64,000 nucleotides of DNA from Mycolicibacterium sp. YH-1 (GTDB lineage Bacteria; Actinomycetota; Actinomycetes; Mycobacteriales; Mycobacteriaceae): positions 6,696,001-6,760,000 of the forward strand of contig NZ_CP092915.1 in assembly GCF_022557175.1 (NCBI RefSeq), read 5' to 3'. The notes under the pieces were generated by a model. That model was given only the letters and a program-made list of their open reading frames with translations, searched no databases and was not told where the DNA came from. Shown here piece after piece: positions 34,485 through 43,516 of the stretch. Each line of letters opens with the position of its first letter. Positions within the stretch are counted from its first letter, which is position 1. Made by a program: the position numbers and the translations under genes.

Positions 34485-37037
34485 TCAGGCGGCGTCGGAC
34501 GCGCTGCCCTCGGACGACGCGTCGGCGCCGGCGTCGGTCGCGGCAGCGGCCTCGGTGACACCCTTGCCGTCGTTGCCGTTCTTGGACTCCGACACGGGGC
34601 CGGGCTTGTCCTTGGGCGAGAACGCATTCGCGATGTCGCGTACGACGTTGAGCGACGGCTTGGGCTTCTTCACCGGCTTGGTGGCGGCCTCGTCGGCCGC
34701 CGCCGCAGGCTTGGCCTCATCGTCGGACTTCGCGTGCTTCGGCGCCTTGGCCTCAGCATCGGTCTCAGACGACTCGCCTGGCTCGCCCTCGCCTTCGGGC
34801 TTCGCGTGCTTCCCCGGCGAAAGCTGTTCCGGGGCAGGCTCTTGGGCGCCGGGATCGGTTTCGTCGGCGGGCTGCTCGTCGGCGAGTTGCTCCGCGGGCA
34901 CCTCCGCTGGCTTCTCGGCATCATTGGCCTCTGCGGCCTGGTTCTGATCAGCCTGACCCTCGGCCTCGATGGCCAACTCCTCGGTTGATTCGTCTGCGCT
35001 GGAGCCGGTTTCGTCCTCCACGACACCCTCAGCGCCGGCAGGAACGGAGATCCTGGAGAACGTCGCGTTCAGGTCGGGAACATCTCCGATCTCGGACTCG
35101 GCGCTGATCGCGGCCGGGGCGACGGAATTGCCCAGTCCCCCAAACAGTCCGCCGAGCAGGCCACCGACACCGCCGATGACTCCCCCCAGCAGATCACCGA
35201 GCGGATTGCCCGGCGCCGATGGCGTTCCGCCGGGGACCGGCGGAGTTCCGGCAGCGCTAGTGCCGCCAAGGAGGTCCCCGCCAAGCAGGGCGTCCAGCAG
35301 GTTCTTCAGTACGTTCGGGCCGCTCGGTGTCGGGTTTCCGCTGAAGAACTCCTTCTGAATGCCGCCGACGAGGGCGCCGAACGTGTCAACGAGCGCCCGC
35401 CCGTAGTCGATGTTGGCGAAGGAGAAGAACGGCGTCTCAACCCCAGCATTGGTGAAGTCCCGGGTGTAGGTGCCGTCGGGATTCCGCACCACGTTGGAGT
35501 AACCGATGTTGGTGAGAATTGTCAGGGCGGGCATGAGCGCGTTCGCAATTCGCATCGGAATCTGCGCCAGCAGGCCCAGGCCGACCAGGTTCAGGAAGTC
35601 GGCGGCCAGGAAGAGCGGCTCCACCAGGGGGAGAGCCTTCGACTGCAGCGTGAGATAGATGTTGAGCGCCAGTGGGTCATCCAGGTCGAGCGCCTCGTCC
35701 ACGGCATCTCCGACCAGATCGATCAGCTGATCGTCGAGACCTTCGAGGGTCAGCCCACGCAGCATGTAGGTGGGCATCATCGCGGCGGCCAGATTGTTGG
35801 CCAGCGTGAAGGGATTTGGCCAGGACGCCAGGTCAGACATGGGTTGATACTCGAAGGCGATGTCGACGAGGATCGGCAACACGTTCGCGCCGCCGATGTG
35901 CAGGCCTAGTGGCCCACCAATCCCACCGTTGCCTGTCAGCTCGGTCGTCGGATTGACGGTGTTGATCCCGAACAGCGCCGCGAGCGGGCCGAAGCGCGCG
36001 AACGCACCGCCGTCGGGCCGACCCGGGTTGTTGACCAGGATCATCGGAAGCAGGGTCAGACTGCCGAGGAGCGGCTTCACGCCGTCGTAGTTGAGGCCGC
36101 CGGGCTGGTTCGCCAGGTCCGCGATGACCTGCTCATAGGCCATCGCCGCGGCGAATGCGCCGAGCCCGATGCCCACGGTCGGAACGACGCGGAGGTCGAG
36201 CACGTCCGGGATGGCGGAGGTCAGGCCGTCGATCGCGTCCCTGAGCCCGTTCCTCAACAGGCCGAGCGGATCGAGGATGTCCACCAGCGGGTTGTCCTCG
36301 AGCTTGTCGAGCAGATTGGTCAGCAGGCCATTGGCCCCGATCTCGAGATACGGGGAGTTGTTGATCGCGTTGGCCACCGAGTTCGGCAGCGCGGACGTCC
36401 ACCCGAGGTCCAGGCCCAGCATCTTCAGGATCGAGAACGTCGGCCCCGCCGTGACGATGTTGACCCCGGACAGGTCAAGCAGATTCGACAGATTCAGCGG
36501 ATTGGACAGGTCGAGACCGATCAGGGCGAGCAGCCCCGTCAGCGATCCGTCGACGAGTTCGTCCAGGCCGAGCGCATCGAGGACGTCGGCGAGCAGCTGG
36601 CCGATCCCGGGGACCTGGCCGAGCACCACGTCCAGGAGCGGAAGATCGAGCGCCAGCGCGGAGATGATCCCCGGCAGCAGGTTCGCGGGGATGTCCGCCA
36701 ACAGCGAGTTGATCAGGCTCCGTGGATCGATGCCCGCCGCCTGCGCCAGTTTCGCGAGGTTGATGCCGTTGACCACCGCCCGGATCAGTTGATCACCGAT
36801 CGCCTGGCTGCCGTTGTAAATCGTGGAACCAAGTCCGCCGGTGATATCGGGCACCTGCCCAGAGTTCGGCAGCAACCTGATGGCGGCCGACAGGTCGATG
36901 GCCTCCTGGCTGACCGCCCTGGACGGCTGCGGCGCCGGAGCTGCACCCACGGTCAACGCCGAGACCGTCGCTGTCGCGGTGGCGACCACGGCAATCTTCT
37001 TAACCTGACGGCTCCCCTTGCGATGCTTGGCTGCCAC
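34485..37037 (-). CDS. Large exported Leu-rich protein with acidic/basic low-complexity tail
   Basis: A protein of 850 residues from GTG 37037. The N-terminus (KHRKGSRQVKKIAVVATATA) is a signal sequence. Residues about 40-600 are rich in Leu/Asn/Gly with many short amphipathic stretches (LLPGIISALALDLPLLDVVL, LSNPLNLSNLLDLSGVNI), reminiscent of mycobacterial PE-PPE-associated C-terminal domains, but no catalytic motif was recognised. A Gly-rich hinge (GGVIGGVGGLLGGLFGGLG) leads to about 200 disordered residues that are Glu/Ala/Asp-rich. Those residues carry Lys-His-Ala-Lys motifs (SPGKHAKPEGEG, KAPKHAKSDDEAK). Export and an envelope location are likely. Function unknown. Confidence 0.85.
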   Translation of the reverse strand: MAAKHRKGSRQVKKIAVVATATATVSALTVGAAPAPQPSRAVSQEAIDLSAAIRLLPNSGQVPDITGGLGSTIYNGSQAIGDQLIRAVVNGINLAKLAQAAGIDPRSLINSLLADIPANLLPGIISALALDLPLLDVVLGQVPGIGQLLADVLDALGLDELVDGSLTGLLALIGLDLSNPLNLSNLLDLSGVNIVTAGPTFSILKMLGLDLGWTSALPNSVANAINNSPYLEIGANGLLTNLLDKLEDNPLVDILDPLGLLRNGLRDAIDGLTSAIPDVLDLRVVPTVGIGLGAFAAAMAYEQVIADLANQPGGLNYDGVKPLLGSLTLLPMILVNNPGRPDGGAFARFGPLAALFGINTVNPTTELTGNGGIGGPLGLHIGGANVLPILVDIAFEYQPMSDLASWPNPFTLANNLAAAMMPTYMLRGLTLEGLDDQLIDLVGDAVDEALDLDDPLALNIYLTLQSKALPLVEPLFLAADFLNLVGLGLLAQIPMRIANALMPALTILTNIGYSNVVRNPDGTYTRDFTNAGVETPFFSFANIDYGRALVDTFGALVGGIQKEFFSGNPTPSGPNVLKNLLDALLGGDLLGGTSAAGTPPVPGGTPSAPGNPLGDLLGGVIGGVGGLLGGLFGGLGNSVAPAAISAESEIGDVPDLNATFSRISVPAGAEGVVEDETGSSADESTEELAIEAEGQADQNQAAEANDAEKPAEVPAEQLADEQPADETDPGAQEPAPEQLSPGKHAKPEGEGEPGESSETDAEAKAPKHAKSDDEAKPAAAADEAATKPVKKPKPSLNVVRDIANAFSPKDKPGPVSESKNGNDGKGVTEAAAATDAGADASSEGSASDAA

Positions 37038-37299
37038 GTGACCAGTCCCTTCGCCGCATTCTCACCCGTTTCACAGGACGCTAACATCTACGCCGACGGC
37101 AATAGTGCCGATTGCTGAGCGAATACTTGTAGATGCAAGAATGCGGAGTTCGACCCGATCCGCTTCCGCCCATGGGGACGTTCCACCGAGGCCCGGTAGG
37201 CAAACAGCACGGTGGGCGCAAGCCGGTCAGACCGATAGGCACACCATCTTTATCGCGGTCGTCGCACCTGATCGACCACCCGGTGGACCGTGTGATCGG

Positions 37300-38310
37300 T
37301 TAGGGCCTGCCCGCAGTCCACGCCAGCAGCTTGTCGGCGGACCAGGTGTTGACGATGCGGTCGATCGGCACGTCGTTGTCGAGCGCGCGTTGCGCGCCGT
37401 AGCCCAGGAAGTCGAGCTGGCCGGGGGCGTGCGCGTCGGTGTCGATGGAGAAGTCGCAGCCGATCTCCAAAGCCAGTGACAGCAGCCGGGTGGGCGGGTC
37501 GCGACGCTCGGGTCGCGAGTTGATCTCGACGGCGGTGCCGTGATCGCGGCACGCGGTGAACACCTTCTCGGCGTCGAACGCCGACTCGGGCCGGATGCCG
37601 CGGTTGCCCTCCACCAGCCGTCCGGTGCAGTGGCCAAGCACGTCGGCGTATCCCTCGGACACCGCCCGCACCATGCGGCGCGTCATCGCCGGGGCGTCCA
37701 TCTTGAGCTTGGAGTGCACGCTGGCGACGACGACATCGAGGCGTTCCAGGAGTTCGGGCTCCTGGTCCAGGCTGCCGTCGTCGAGGATGTCAACCTCGAT
37801 GCCGGTGAGGATGCGCATGGGCGCGTAGCGCTCACGGAGTTCGTCGATGACGTCGAGCTGCTGGCGCAACCGTTCCGGGGACAGTCCGTTGGCGACCGTC
37901 AGACGGGGCGAGTGGTCGGTCAGCGCGCAGTACTCGTGGCCGAGAGACTTGGCGGTGGCCATCATCTCGGCGATCGGCGCCGATCCGTCCGACCAGTTGG
38001 AGTGCAGGTGCAGGTCACCCCTCAGCGCGGCCCGGACCTCGCCACCGCCGAGATCTCTTGCCGCTGAGCGCAGTTCGACGAGCGTCTCGGGTTCGCGGCC
38101 TGCCCAGGCCTGCTCGATGACCTTGGCGGTCTTGGGCCCGACTCCGGCCAGGGTCTGCCAGCTGTTGGCCTTGCCGTGCTTCTCGCGCTGGGTGTCGTCG
38201 AGGCCCTCGACGACATCGGCTGCGTTGCGGTAGGCCATCACCCGCCGCGAGTCCTCGCGCGCACGGTCCTTGTAGAACGCGATCTCGCGCAGTGCGGCTA
38301 CGGGATCCAT
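37300..38310 (-). CDS. PHP-domain metal-dependent hydrolase with helix-hairpin-helix N-terminus (Rv3856c-like)
   Basis: A protein of 336 residues from ATG 38310 with GGAGGA upstream. The N-terminal 90 residues resemble the DNA polymerase X helix-hairpin-helix region (FYKDRAREDSRRVMAYRNAA, TLAGVGPKTAKVIEQAWAG). The PHP domain follows, with metal ligands in GDLHLHSNWSDG, YCALTDHSPR, TGIEVDIL, VVASVHSKL, LGHCTGRL and SIDTDAHAPG. No polymerase domain is present. It may be a phosphoesterase acting on DNA ends or small phosphates. Rv3856c lies near gltD in M. tuberculosis, and here 13 kb of sugar operon separates them. Confidence 0.9.
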   Translation of the reverse strand: MDPVAALREIAFYKDRAREDSRRVMAYRNAADVVEGLDDTQREKHGKANSWQTLAGVGPKTAKVIEQAWAGREPETLVELRSAARDLGGGEVRAALRGDLHLHSNWSDGSAPIAEMMATAKSLGHEYCALTDHSPRLTVANGLSPERLRQQLDVIDELRERYAPMRILTGIEVDILDDGSLDQEPELLERLDVVVASVHSKLKMDAPAMTRRMVRAVSEGYADVLGHCTGRLVEGNRGIRPESAFDAEKVFTACRDHGTAVEINSRPERRDPPTRLLSLALEIGCDFSIDTDAHAPGQLDFLGYGAQRALDNDVPIDRIVNTWSADKLLAWTAGRP

Positions 38311-38360
38311 GTCCTCCAGTGTGCCCTGCGCTATCACGAGCACCACGCAGATTCCGGGTC

Positions 38361-38366
38361 TAGGCT
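38361..38366 (+). promoter_or_regulatory. Predicted -10 of the F420-type oxidoreductase gene
   Basis: TAGGCT ends seven bases before GTG 38374, consistent with leaderless transcription. No ribosome site is present. Confidence 0.4.
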
Positions 38367-38373
38367 CGCAAAC

Positions 38374-39228
38374 GTGCGATTCGCCTTCAAGACCTCCCCG
38401 CAGAACACCACCTGGGCCGAGATGCTGCCGATCTGGCAGACCGCCGACGATATCGACGTCTTCGAGTCGGGCTGGACGTTCGACCACTTCTATCCGATCT
38501 TCTCCGACCCCGCAGGCCCGTGCCTGGAGGGCTGGATCACGCTGACAGCGCTGGCTCAGGCCACGACGCGACTGCGCGTGGGCGTGCTGGTCACCGGCAT
38601 CCACTACCGCCACCCCGCCGTCCTGGCCAACATGGCGTCCGCGCTGGACATCGTGTCGGGCGGCCGCCTCGAGTTGGGCATCGGCGCCGGCTGGAACGAG
38701 GAGGAGTCCGGCGCGTACGGCATCGAACTGGGCAGCATCAAGGAGCGGTTCGACCGCTTCGAGGAGGCCTGCGAGGTGCTCACCGGGCTGCTCAGCCAGG
38801 AGACCACCACGTTCGACGGCAAGTACTACCAACTCAAGGACGCCCGCAACGAGCCGAAGGGACCGCAGCAGCCCCACCCGCCGATCTGCATCGGCGGCAG
38901 CGGCGAGAAGCGCACGCTGCCCATCACGGCCAAGTACGCCGACCACTGGAACTTCGTCGGTGGCCCGCCAGACGAGTTCGCCCGCAAGCGCGATGTGCTC
39001 GCCGCCCGGTGCGCGGACATTGGACGCGATCCGAAGGAGATCACGCTGTCGGCGCACGTGCGCCTGGACTCGGACCTCGACTACGCGAAGGCGGTCGCCG
39101 AGGCCGCCGCTCTCGGTGAGGAGGGTCTGGATCTGGCGATCATCTACCTACCGCCGCCCCTGGATCCGGCGGTCCTGGAACCGCTCGCCGAGGCGATTCG
39201 CGACAGCGGTCTACTCACCAGGCCCTGA
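38374..39228 (+). CDS. LLM-class F420-dependent oxidoreductase
   Basis: A protein of 284 residues from GTG 38374 (VRFAFKTSPQNTTW). The luciferase-like barrel segments are ESGWTFDHFYPI, TTRLRVGVLVTGIHYRHPAV and RLELGIGAGWNEEESGAYGI. GPQQPHPPICIGGSGEKRTL follows near residue 165 and is typical of mycobacterial F420 enzymes. It would use reduced F420 to reduce or oxidise an unknown substrate. Its stop is two bases from the convergent DeoR regulator stop. The divergent PHP gene shares the upstream region. Confidence 0.9.
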   Translation: MRFAFKTSPQNTTWAEMLPIWQTADDIDVFESGWTFDHFYPIFSDPAGPCLEGWITLTALAQATTRLRVGVLVTGIHYRHPAVLANMASALDIVSGGRLELGIGAGWNEEESGAYGIELGSIKERFDRFEEACEVLTGLLSQETTTFDGKYYQLKDARNEPKGPQQPHPPICIGGSGEKRTLPITAKYADHWNFVGGPPDEFARKRDVLAARCADIGRDPKEITLSAHVRLDSDLDYAKAVAEAAALGEEGLDLAIIYLPPPLDPAVLEPLAEAIRDSGLLTRP

Positions 39229-39230
39229 AC

Positions 39231-40016
39231 TCACTCGTCACCCACCTCGACCACGTGGACGCGAACGCCGTGTTCGGCAATTCGCTCAAGCTGTTTCACG
39301 TCAGCGGTGGAGTCGGTCACCAGATGATCGAGCTGGTCCAGCGCGGTCATCCGCGCGAGCGTCACCTTGCCGATCTTGGAGCCGTCTACCGCGACGACGA
39401 CGCGCTGAGCGTTGGTGGCCATGGCGATCGCGGTGCGTGCCTCGGCCTCATCGAAGGTCGTCGCGCCGACCTCGGCGGACATCCCGTCAGCACCGAGAAT
39501 CGCGGTGCCGACGGTGATGACCTGAAACGCGTGCTCGGACATCGGACCAACGGCCTCAAGGGAATTCGCCCTGACCAAACCACCCGTGATGATCACCTTC
39601 ATATGCGCGTCGACCGCGCAGTCGGCGGCTATCGTCAGCGAATTCGTGACGATCGTCATGTTGGGTCTGCCCTTGAGCGATCGGGCCACCTCGCCCGTGG
39701 TGACGCCACCGGTCAACGCGACCGCCTGCGGGCCAGCGGGCACCAGCGCGGCGGCTCGCTGGGCGATTCGCCGTTTGATCGCGATCATCCGATGGTCGCG
39801 TAGCCGTACCGGAATCTCGCTGCCGCTCGGGTCCAGCGCGCGGGCACCGCCGTGGGTGCGCACCAGCAGGCCTTGCTCCTCGAGTTCGCTGAGGTCACGA
39901 CGCAAGGTCGCGGCCGAGACGCGCAACTCTGCGCACAGCATCTGGGACGCGACCTCCCCGCGATCGCGCAGTAGTGACAGCACCTCGCGCATCCGGTCGG
40001 TGCGGTTGATCGACAT
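39231..40016 (-). CDS. DeoR family sugar-operon regulator
   Basis: A protein of 261 residues. The N-terminal DeoR helix-turn-helix is RMREVLSLLRDRGEVASQML with LRVSAATLRRDLSELEEQGL. The C-terminal sugar-phosphate sensor domain has VALTGGVTTGEVARSL, GADGMSAEVGATTFDEAEA and VAVDGSKIGKVTLARM. It is divergent from the aldolase-to-ABC operon and closest in kind to AgaR/GatR-type repressors that respond to phosphorylated sugars. Two TGATCGTT direct repeats in the shared upstream region may be its sites. Confidence 0.92.
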   Translation of the reverse strand: MSINRTDRMREVLSLLRDRGEVASQMLCAELRVSAATLRRDLSELEEQGLLVRTHGGARALDPSGSEIPVRLRDHRMIAIKRRIAQRAAALVPAGPQAVALTGGVTTGEVARSLKGRPNMTIVTNSLTIAADCAVDAHMKVIITGGLVRANSLEAVGPMSEHAFQVITVGTAILGADGMSAEVGATTFDEAEARTAIAMATNAQRVVVAVDGSKIGKVTLARMTALDQLDHLVTDSTADVKQLERIAEHGVRVHVVEVGDE

Positions 40017-40059
40017 CGCTCAGGCTCCTTGGGCTGATGGTGGACACAATCATTTTTAC

Positions 40060-40113
40060 TGATCGTTTCGCCGGTTCCTATTGCGCGCTATGAGCGAGCT
40101 TCTCATGATCGTT
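40060..40113. promoter_or_regulatory. Direct repeats TGATCGTT between DeoR gene and sugar operon
   Basis: TGATCGTT occurs at 40060-40067 and again at 40106-40113, 46 bases apart, in the 137-base divergent region. Spaced direct repeats suit DeoR-family binding. The region is AT-richer than the genes on either side. Confidence 0.4.
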
Positions 40114-40153
40114 GAATGTTGCACACCTCACGATCCCGGCAGCTGGTGACGCA

Positions 40154-41044
40154 GTGAGCCTCGCCGCCACAGCGGATCTCATCGCGGAAGCGACCGCCTC
40201 CGACACCGCCGTCCTCGCGTTCAACGTGATCACCATCGAGCATGCCGAGGGCATCGCGGCCGGGGCGGAGCGCGCAGGCACCGCCGCGCTGCTGCAGGTC
40301 AGTGAGAACACCGTGCTCTTCCACGGCGGCCGGCTCGCACCGCTGGTGTCGGCGTGCGCCCGGATCGCCGCACAGTCATCGGCACCGCTCGCGGTGCACC
40401 TCGACCACTTCCGGGACGTCACGCTCATCACCGAGGCGATCGATACCGCAGCCGAGTTCGGCGCCACCTCGATCATGATCGATGCCGCACACCTGTCCTA
40501 CCGGGACAACGTCGACCTCACCCGCTCGCTCACCGATCGGGCGCACGGCGCCGGACTGTGGGTGGAGGCCGAACTCGGCGAGATCGGCGGAAAGGACGGA
40601 CAAGCCATGGGAGCGCACGCGTTCGGAGCGCGCACCGATCCGGACGAGGCGGCCAGCTTCGCCGCGGAGACCCGTGTCGACGGCCTCGCCGTCGCGGTCG
40701 GCAGCACCCACGCGATGACCACCCGGGACGCCCGTCTGGACGTCGAACTCATTCGACGGATCACCGCCAGTGTTTCTAAACCCCTTGTCCTGCATGGTTC
40801 GTCGGGCGTCACCGACAGCCAGATGCGCGACGCCGTTGCCGCGGGCATCCGCAAGCTCAACGTGGGCACCGCCCTCAACATGGCCTACACCGCGGCGATC
40901 CGCGAGGTCCTCGCCGCCGACGCCGAGGCGACCGACCCCCGCAAGTACCTGACGGCCGGACGCGAGGCCATCGCCGGCACCGTGGCCGAGCTGTGCCGCG
41001 CCGTCGAGGCACCCTCGTCCACCCGCGGGGAGCGTGAGGCGTGA
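40154..41044 (+). CDS. Class II ketose-bisphosphate aldolase, KbaY/GatY/AgaY type
   Basis: A protein of 296 residues. GTG 40154 is chosen because MSLAATADLIAEA aligns with the start of E. coli KbaY, and longer readings add an unrelated stretch. Metal-binding segments are HLDHFRD (about residue 85), EAELGEIGGKDG, AVGSTHAMT and VLHGSSG. In the tagatose pathway the enzyme splits tagatose 1,6-bisphosphate to two triose phosphates and needs the KbaZ/GatZ partner, which follows directly. The next gene starts within its stop codon (GTGATG), so synthesis is coupled. Confidence 0.9.
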   Translation: MSLAATADLIAEATASDTAVLAFNVITIEHAEGIAAGAERAGTAALLQVSENTVLFHGGRLAPLVSACARIAAQSSAPLAVHLDHFRDVTLITEAIDTAAEFGATSIMIDAAHLSYRDNVDLTRSLTDRAHGAGLWVEAELGEIGGKDGQAMGAHAFGARTDPDEAASFAAETRVDGLAVAVGSTHAMTTRDARLDVELIRRITASVSKPLVLHGSSGVTDSQMRDAVAAGIRKLNVGTALNMAYTAAIREVLAADAEATDPRKYLTAGREAIAGTVAELCRAVEAPSSTRGEREA

Positions 41045-42372
41045 TGAGCCCAACCGCACCCGCACACCCGAACACACTCGGACTGCCCGACTTGATCGCC
41101 AGGCACAAAGCCGGTGCCGCCGTGGGCATCTACTCGGTGTGCTCGGCTCATCCCACCGTGGTGCAGGCCGCCGTCATGCAGGCGCTTGCCGACGGCAGCC
41201 ATGTGCTGATCGAGGCCACGTCGAACCAGGTCGACCAGTTCGGCGGCTACACCGGCATGCGTCCAGCCGAGTTCCGCGATCTGGTCCTCGGCATCGCCGA
41301 CGACTGCGGACTGGCCCGCGACCGCGTCATCCTCGGTGGTGATCACCTCGGCCCCAACCGCTGGCAGGGCGAATCCGCCAGTGCCGCAATGCTCAAGGCC
41401 GATGCCCTGATCGCCGCATACGTCGAGGCGGGATACACGAAGATCCACCTCGACTGCAGCATGTCGTGCGCCGACGATCCCGCGGTGCTGCCCGACGAGG
41501 TCGTGGCGACCCGCTCGGCCCGCCTGATGCGGATCGCCGAGGACACCGCGCGCCGCCTCGAGAACGACGGTCCGGTGTACGTCATCGGCACCGAGGTGCC
41601 GGTCCCCGGCGGTGCGCACGAGACCCTCGACCACCTCACCCCGACTTCGGCCGACCGGGCCCGGCTGACCATCGCCGCACACCGGGTGGCGTTCGCCGAC
41701 GAGGGCCTGGACTACGTGTGGCCGCGGGTCGTCGCCCTGGTGGTGCAGCCCGGTGTTGAGTTCGACCACCTCAACGCCATCGACTATCAGCACGGCGCCA
41801 CCACGGAGCTGCGGCATGTCCTCGACACCGAGGACCACCTCGTCTTCGAAGCGCACTCCACCGATTACCAACGGCCCGAACAACTCCAGGAACTCGTCGA
41901 GGATCACTGGGCGATCCTCAAGGTCGGTCCCGGCCTGACATTCGCGATGCGCGAAGCACTCTTCGGTCTGGCGTTGATCGAACGGGAACTCGTGCAGGGG
42001 CCATCGCGGTCAAACCTGATCGATGTCATCGAGCGCGCAATGCTGACCAATCCCGGGTACTGGGAGGGCTACTACGAGGGCGATCCGCTCGCCCAGCGCA
42101 CGGCCCGCCGATACAGTTACAGCGACAGGCTGCGGTACTACTGGGCCGACGACGAGGTCGACGCGGCACGACTGACCCTGCTGAGCAACCTGGACCGCGT
42201 GGGCATTCCGTTACCCCTGATCAGCCAATTCCTTCCCGTCCAATACGACCGGATTCGGGCCGGTGACCTCTCCCCGACGGCGCACGCCCTAGTCATCGAC
42301 CGGGTGCGCGACGCCCTTCGCCCCTACGCCCGCGCGTGCCAGCCAATAACCTCAGGAGCAGCCGATGACTAA
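41041..42372 (+). CDS. Tagatose-bisphosphate aldolase partner subunit, KbaZ/GatZ/AgaZ type
   Basis: A protein of 443 residues; GTG 41041 and ATG 41044 both overlap the aldolase stop. Family landmarks are GIYSVCSAHPTVVQAA, LIEATSNQVDQFGGYTGM, ILGGDHLGPNRWQ, KIHLDCSMSCADDP and LKVGPGLTFAMREALFGL. The subunit is considered non-catalytic and stabilises the class II aldolase. Its presence points to a tagatose-type route of galactosamine or galactitol breakdown. It overlaps agaS by eight bases. Confidence 0.92.
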   Translation: MMSPTAPAHPNTLGLPDLIARHKAGAAVGIYSVCSAHPTVVQAAVMQALADGSHVLIEATSNQVDQFGGYTGMRPAEFRDLVLGIADDCGLARDRVILGGDHLGPNRWQGESASAAMLKADALIAAYVEAGYTKIHLDCSMSCADDPAVLPDEVVATRSARLMRIAEDTARRLENDGPVYVIGTEVPVPGGAHETLDHLTPTSADRARLTIAAHRVAFADEGLDYVWPRVVALVVQPGVEFDHLNAIDYQHGATTELRHVLDTEDHLVFEAHSTDYQRPEQLQELVEDHWAILKVGPGLTFAMREALFGLALIERELVQGPSRSNLIDVIERAMLTNPGYWEGYYEGDPLAQRTARRYSYSDRLRYYWADDEVDAARLTLLSNLDRVGIPLPLISQFLPVQYDRIRAGDLSPTAHALVIDRVRDALRPYARACQPITSGAADD

Positions 42373-43516
42373 GTCGCCCCTTTCCCCGCAGACCGGAATA
42401 CCCGCCCAAGAGGACGGCGGCGCAACCATTCTCGAGATCGGCCAGCAGCCCGAGGCCTGGCGGGAGGTGGCGGGCAGCACCGACGCCGAGGCCGCGGCGT
42501 TCCTTCGCGAGATCGGCGCACGGCCCAACCTACGGGTCATCCTCACCGGTGCGGGCAGCTCGGCGTTCGCCGGTGACATCGCGGCTCCTGCGCTGCGTCG
42601 ACATCTCAACCGACGCGTCGAGGCCGTGCCGACAACGGATATCGTCGCCAGCCCGTTGGACTTCCTCGAGCGCCACACCCCGACCCTGCTGGTGTCGTTC
42701 GGCCGGTCGGGTAACAGCCCCGAGAGCGTGGCGACCACCGAGCTCGCCGACGAACTCGTCGAGGACGTCTGGCATCTCATCCTCACCTGTGACCGCAATG
42801 GCAGGCTCGGTCGTGCGCACTCCAGTCGCGCCAACTCGCTCGTTGTGTACATGCCCGAGCGCACCAATGACACCGGCTTCGCGATGACGTCCAGCCTGAC
42901 CTCGATGTTGTTGTCCTGCCTGCTAATGCTTGGCCCCGCCGAACCCGGCGACGTCGACGCCCTGGCCCGCGCCGCACAGAGCGTCATCGAATTGCAGCCC
43001 GACATCCGGACGCTGGCACAGTCCAAGAAGCGGCGGATCGTCTACCTCGGCAGCGGAGCGCTGGAGGGTCTCGCGCAGGAGTCGGCGCTCAAGCTGCTCG
43101 AGCTGACGGCCGGGGAGGTCGTGACGTACTTCGACTCGCCGCTGGGCTTTCGGCACGGGCCCAAGTCGGTGCTCGACTTCGACACGGTCGTCGTGGTGTA
43201 CGTCTCGACCGATCCGTACACCCGTCGCTACGACCTCGACATCATCGCCGAGATCCGCGCGCAGCTCGGTCAGGACGCCGTCACCGTGATCACCACCGAA
43301 CCGATCCCCGCCGAGCTGGGGCCCGCCGTGGTCCTGCCAGGCCTGGCCGGCCTCGACGACGCGCTGGTGGCGCTGCCCTATCTCGTGTTCGCCCAGTATC
43401 TCGCGCTGTTCACGTCGTTGGCCTACGCCAAGGCACCGGACAACCCGTTCCCGTCCGGTGAGGTCAGCCGGGTCGTGAAGGGCGTGACGATCTATCCCAT
43501 GACGGTGGGACGGTGA
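42365..43516 (+). CDS. agaS: Sugar-phosphate isomerase/deaminase with two SIS domains, AgaS type
   Basis: A protein of 383 residues. The first SIS domain (about 50-190) has ILTGAGSSAFAGDIAAPALR and LVSFGRSGNSPES. The second (about 215-360) has RIVYLGSGALEGLAQESALK, LTAGEVVTYFDSPLGFRHGP and VYVSTDPYTRRYD. AgaS converts galactosamine 6-phosphate to tagatose 6-phosphate with loss of ammonia in enteric bacteria. It sits between the aldolase subunits and the kinase, in overlapping frames, within one operon. GlmS-like amidotransferase domains are absent. Confidence 0.9.
   Translation: MTKSPLSPQTGIPAQEDGGATILEIGQQPEAWREVAGSTDAEAAAFLREIGARPNLRVILTGAGSSAFAGDIAAPALRRHLNRRVEAVPTTDIVASPLDFLERHTPTLLVSFGRSGNSPESVATTELADELVEDVWHLILTCDRNGRLGRAHSSRANSLVVYMPERTNDTGFAMTSSLTSMLLSCLLMLGPAEPGDVDALARAAQSVIELQPDIRTLAQSKKRRIVYLGSGALEGLAQESALKLLELTAGEVVTYFDSPLGFRHGPKSVLDFDTVVVVYVSTDPYTRRYDLDIIAEIRAQLGQDAVTVITTEPIPAELGPAVVLPGLAGLDDALVALPYLVFAQYLALFTSLAYAKAPDNPFPSGEVSRVVKGVTIYPMTVGR

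Noticed and set aside
38311..39057. Upstream extension of the PHP-domain gene to 39057
   Set aside because: It would overlap the whole F420-type oxidoreductase on the other strand, and ATG 38310 has a good GGAGGA site.
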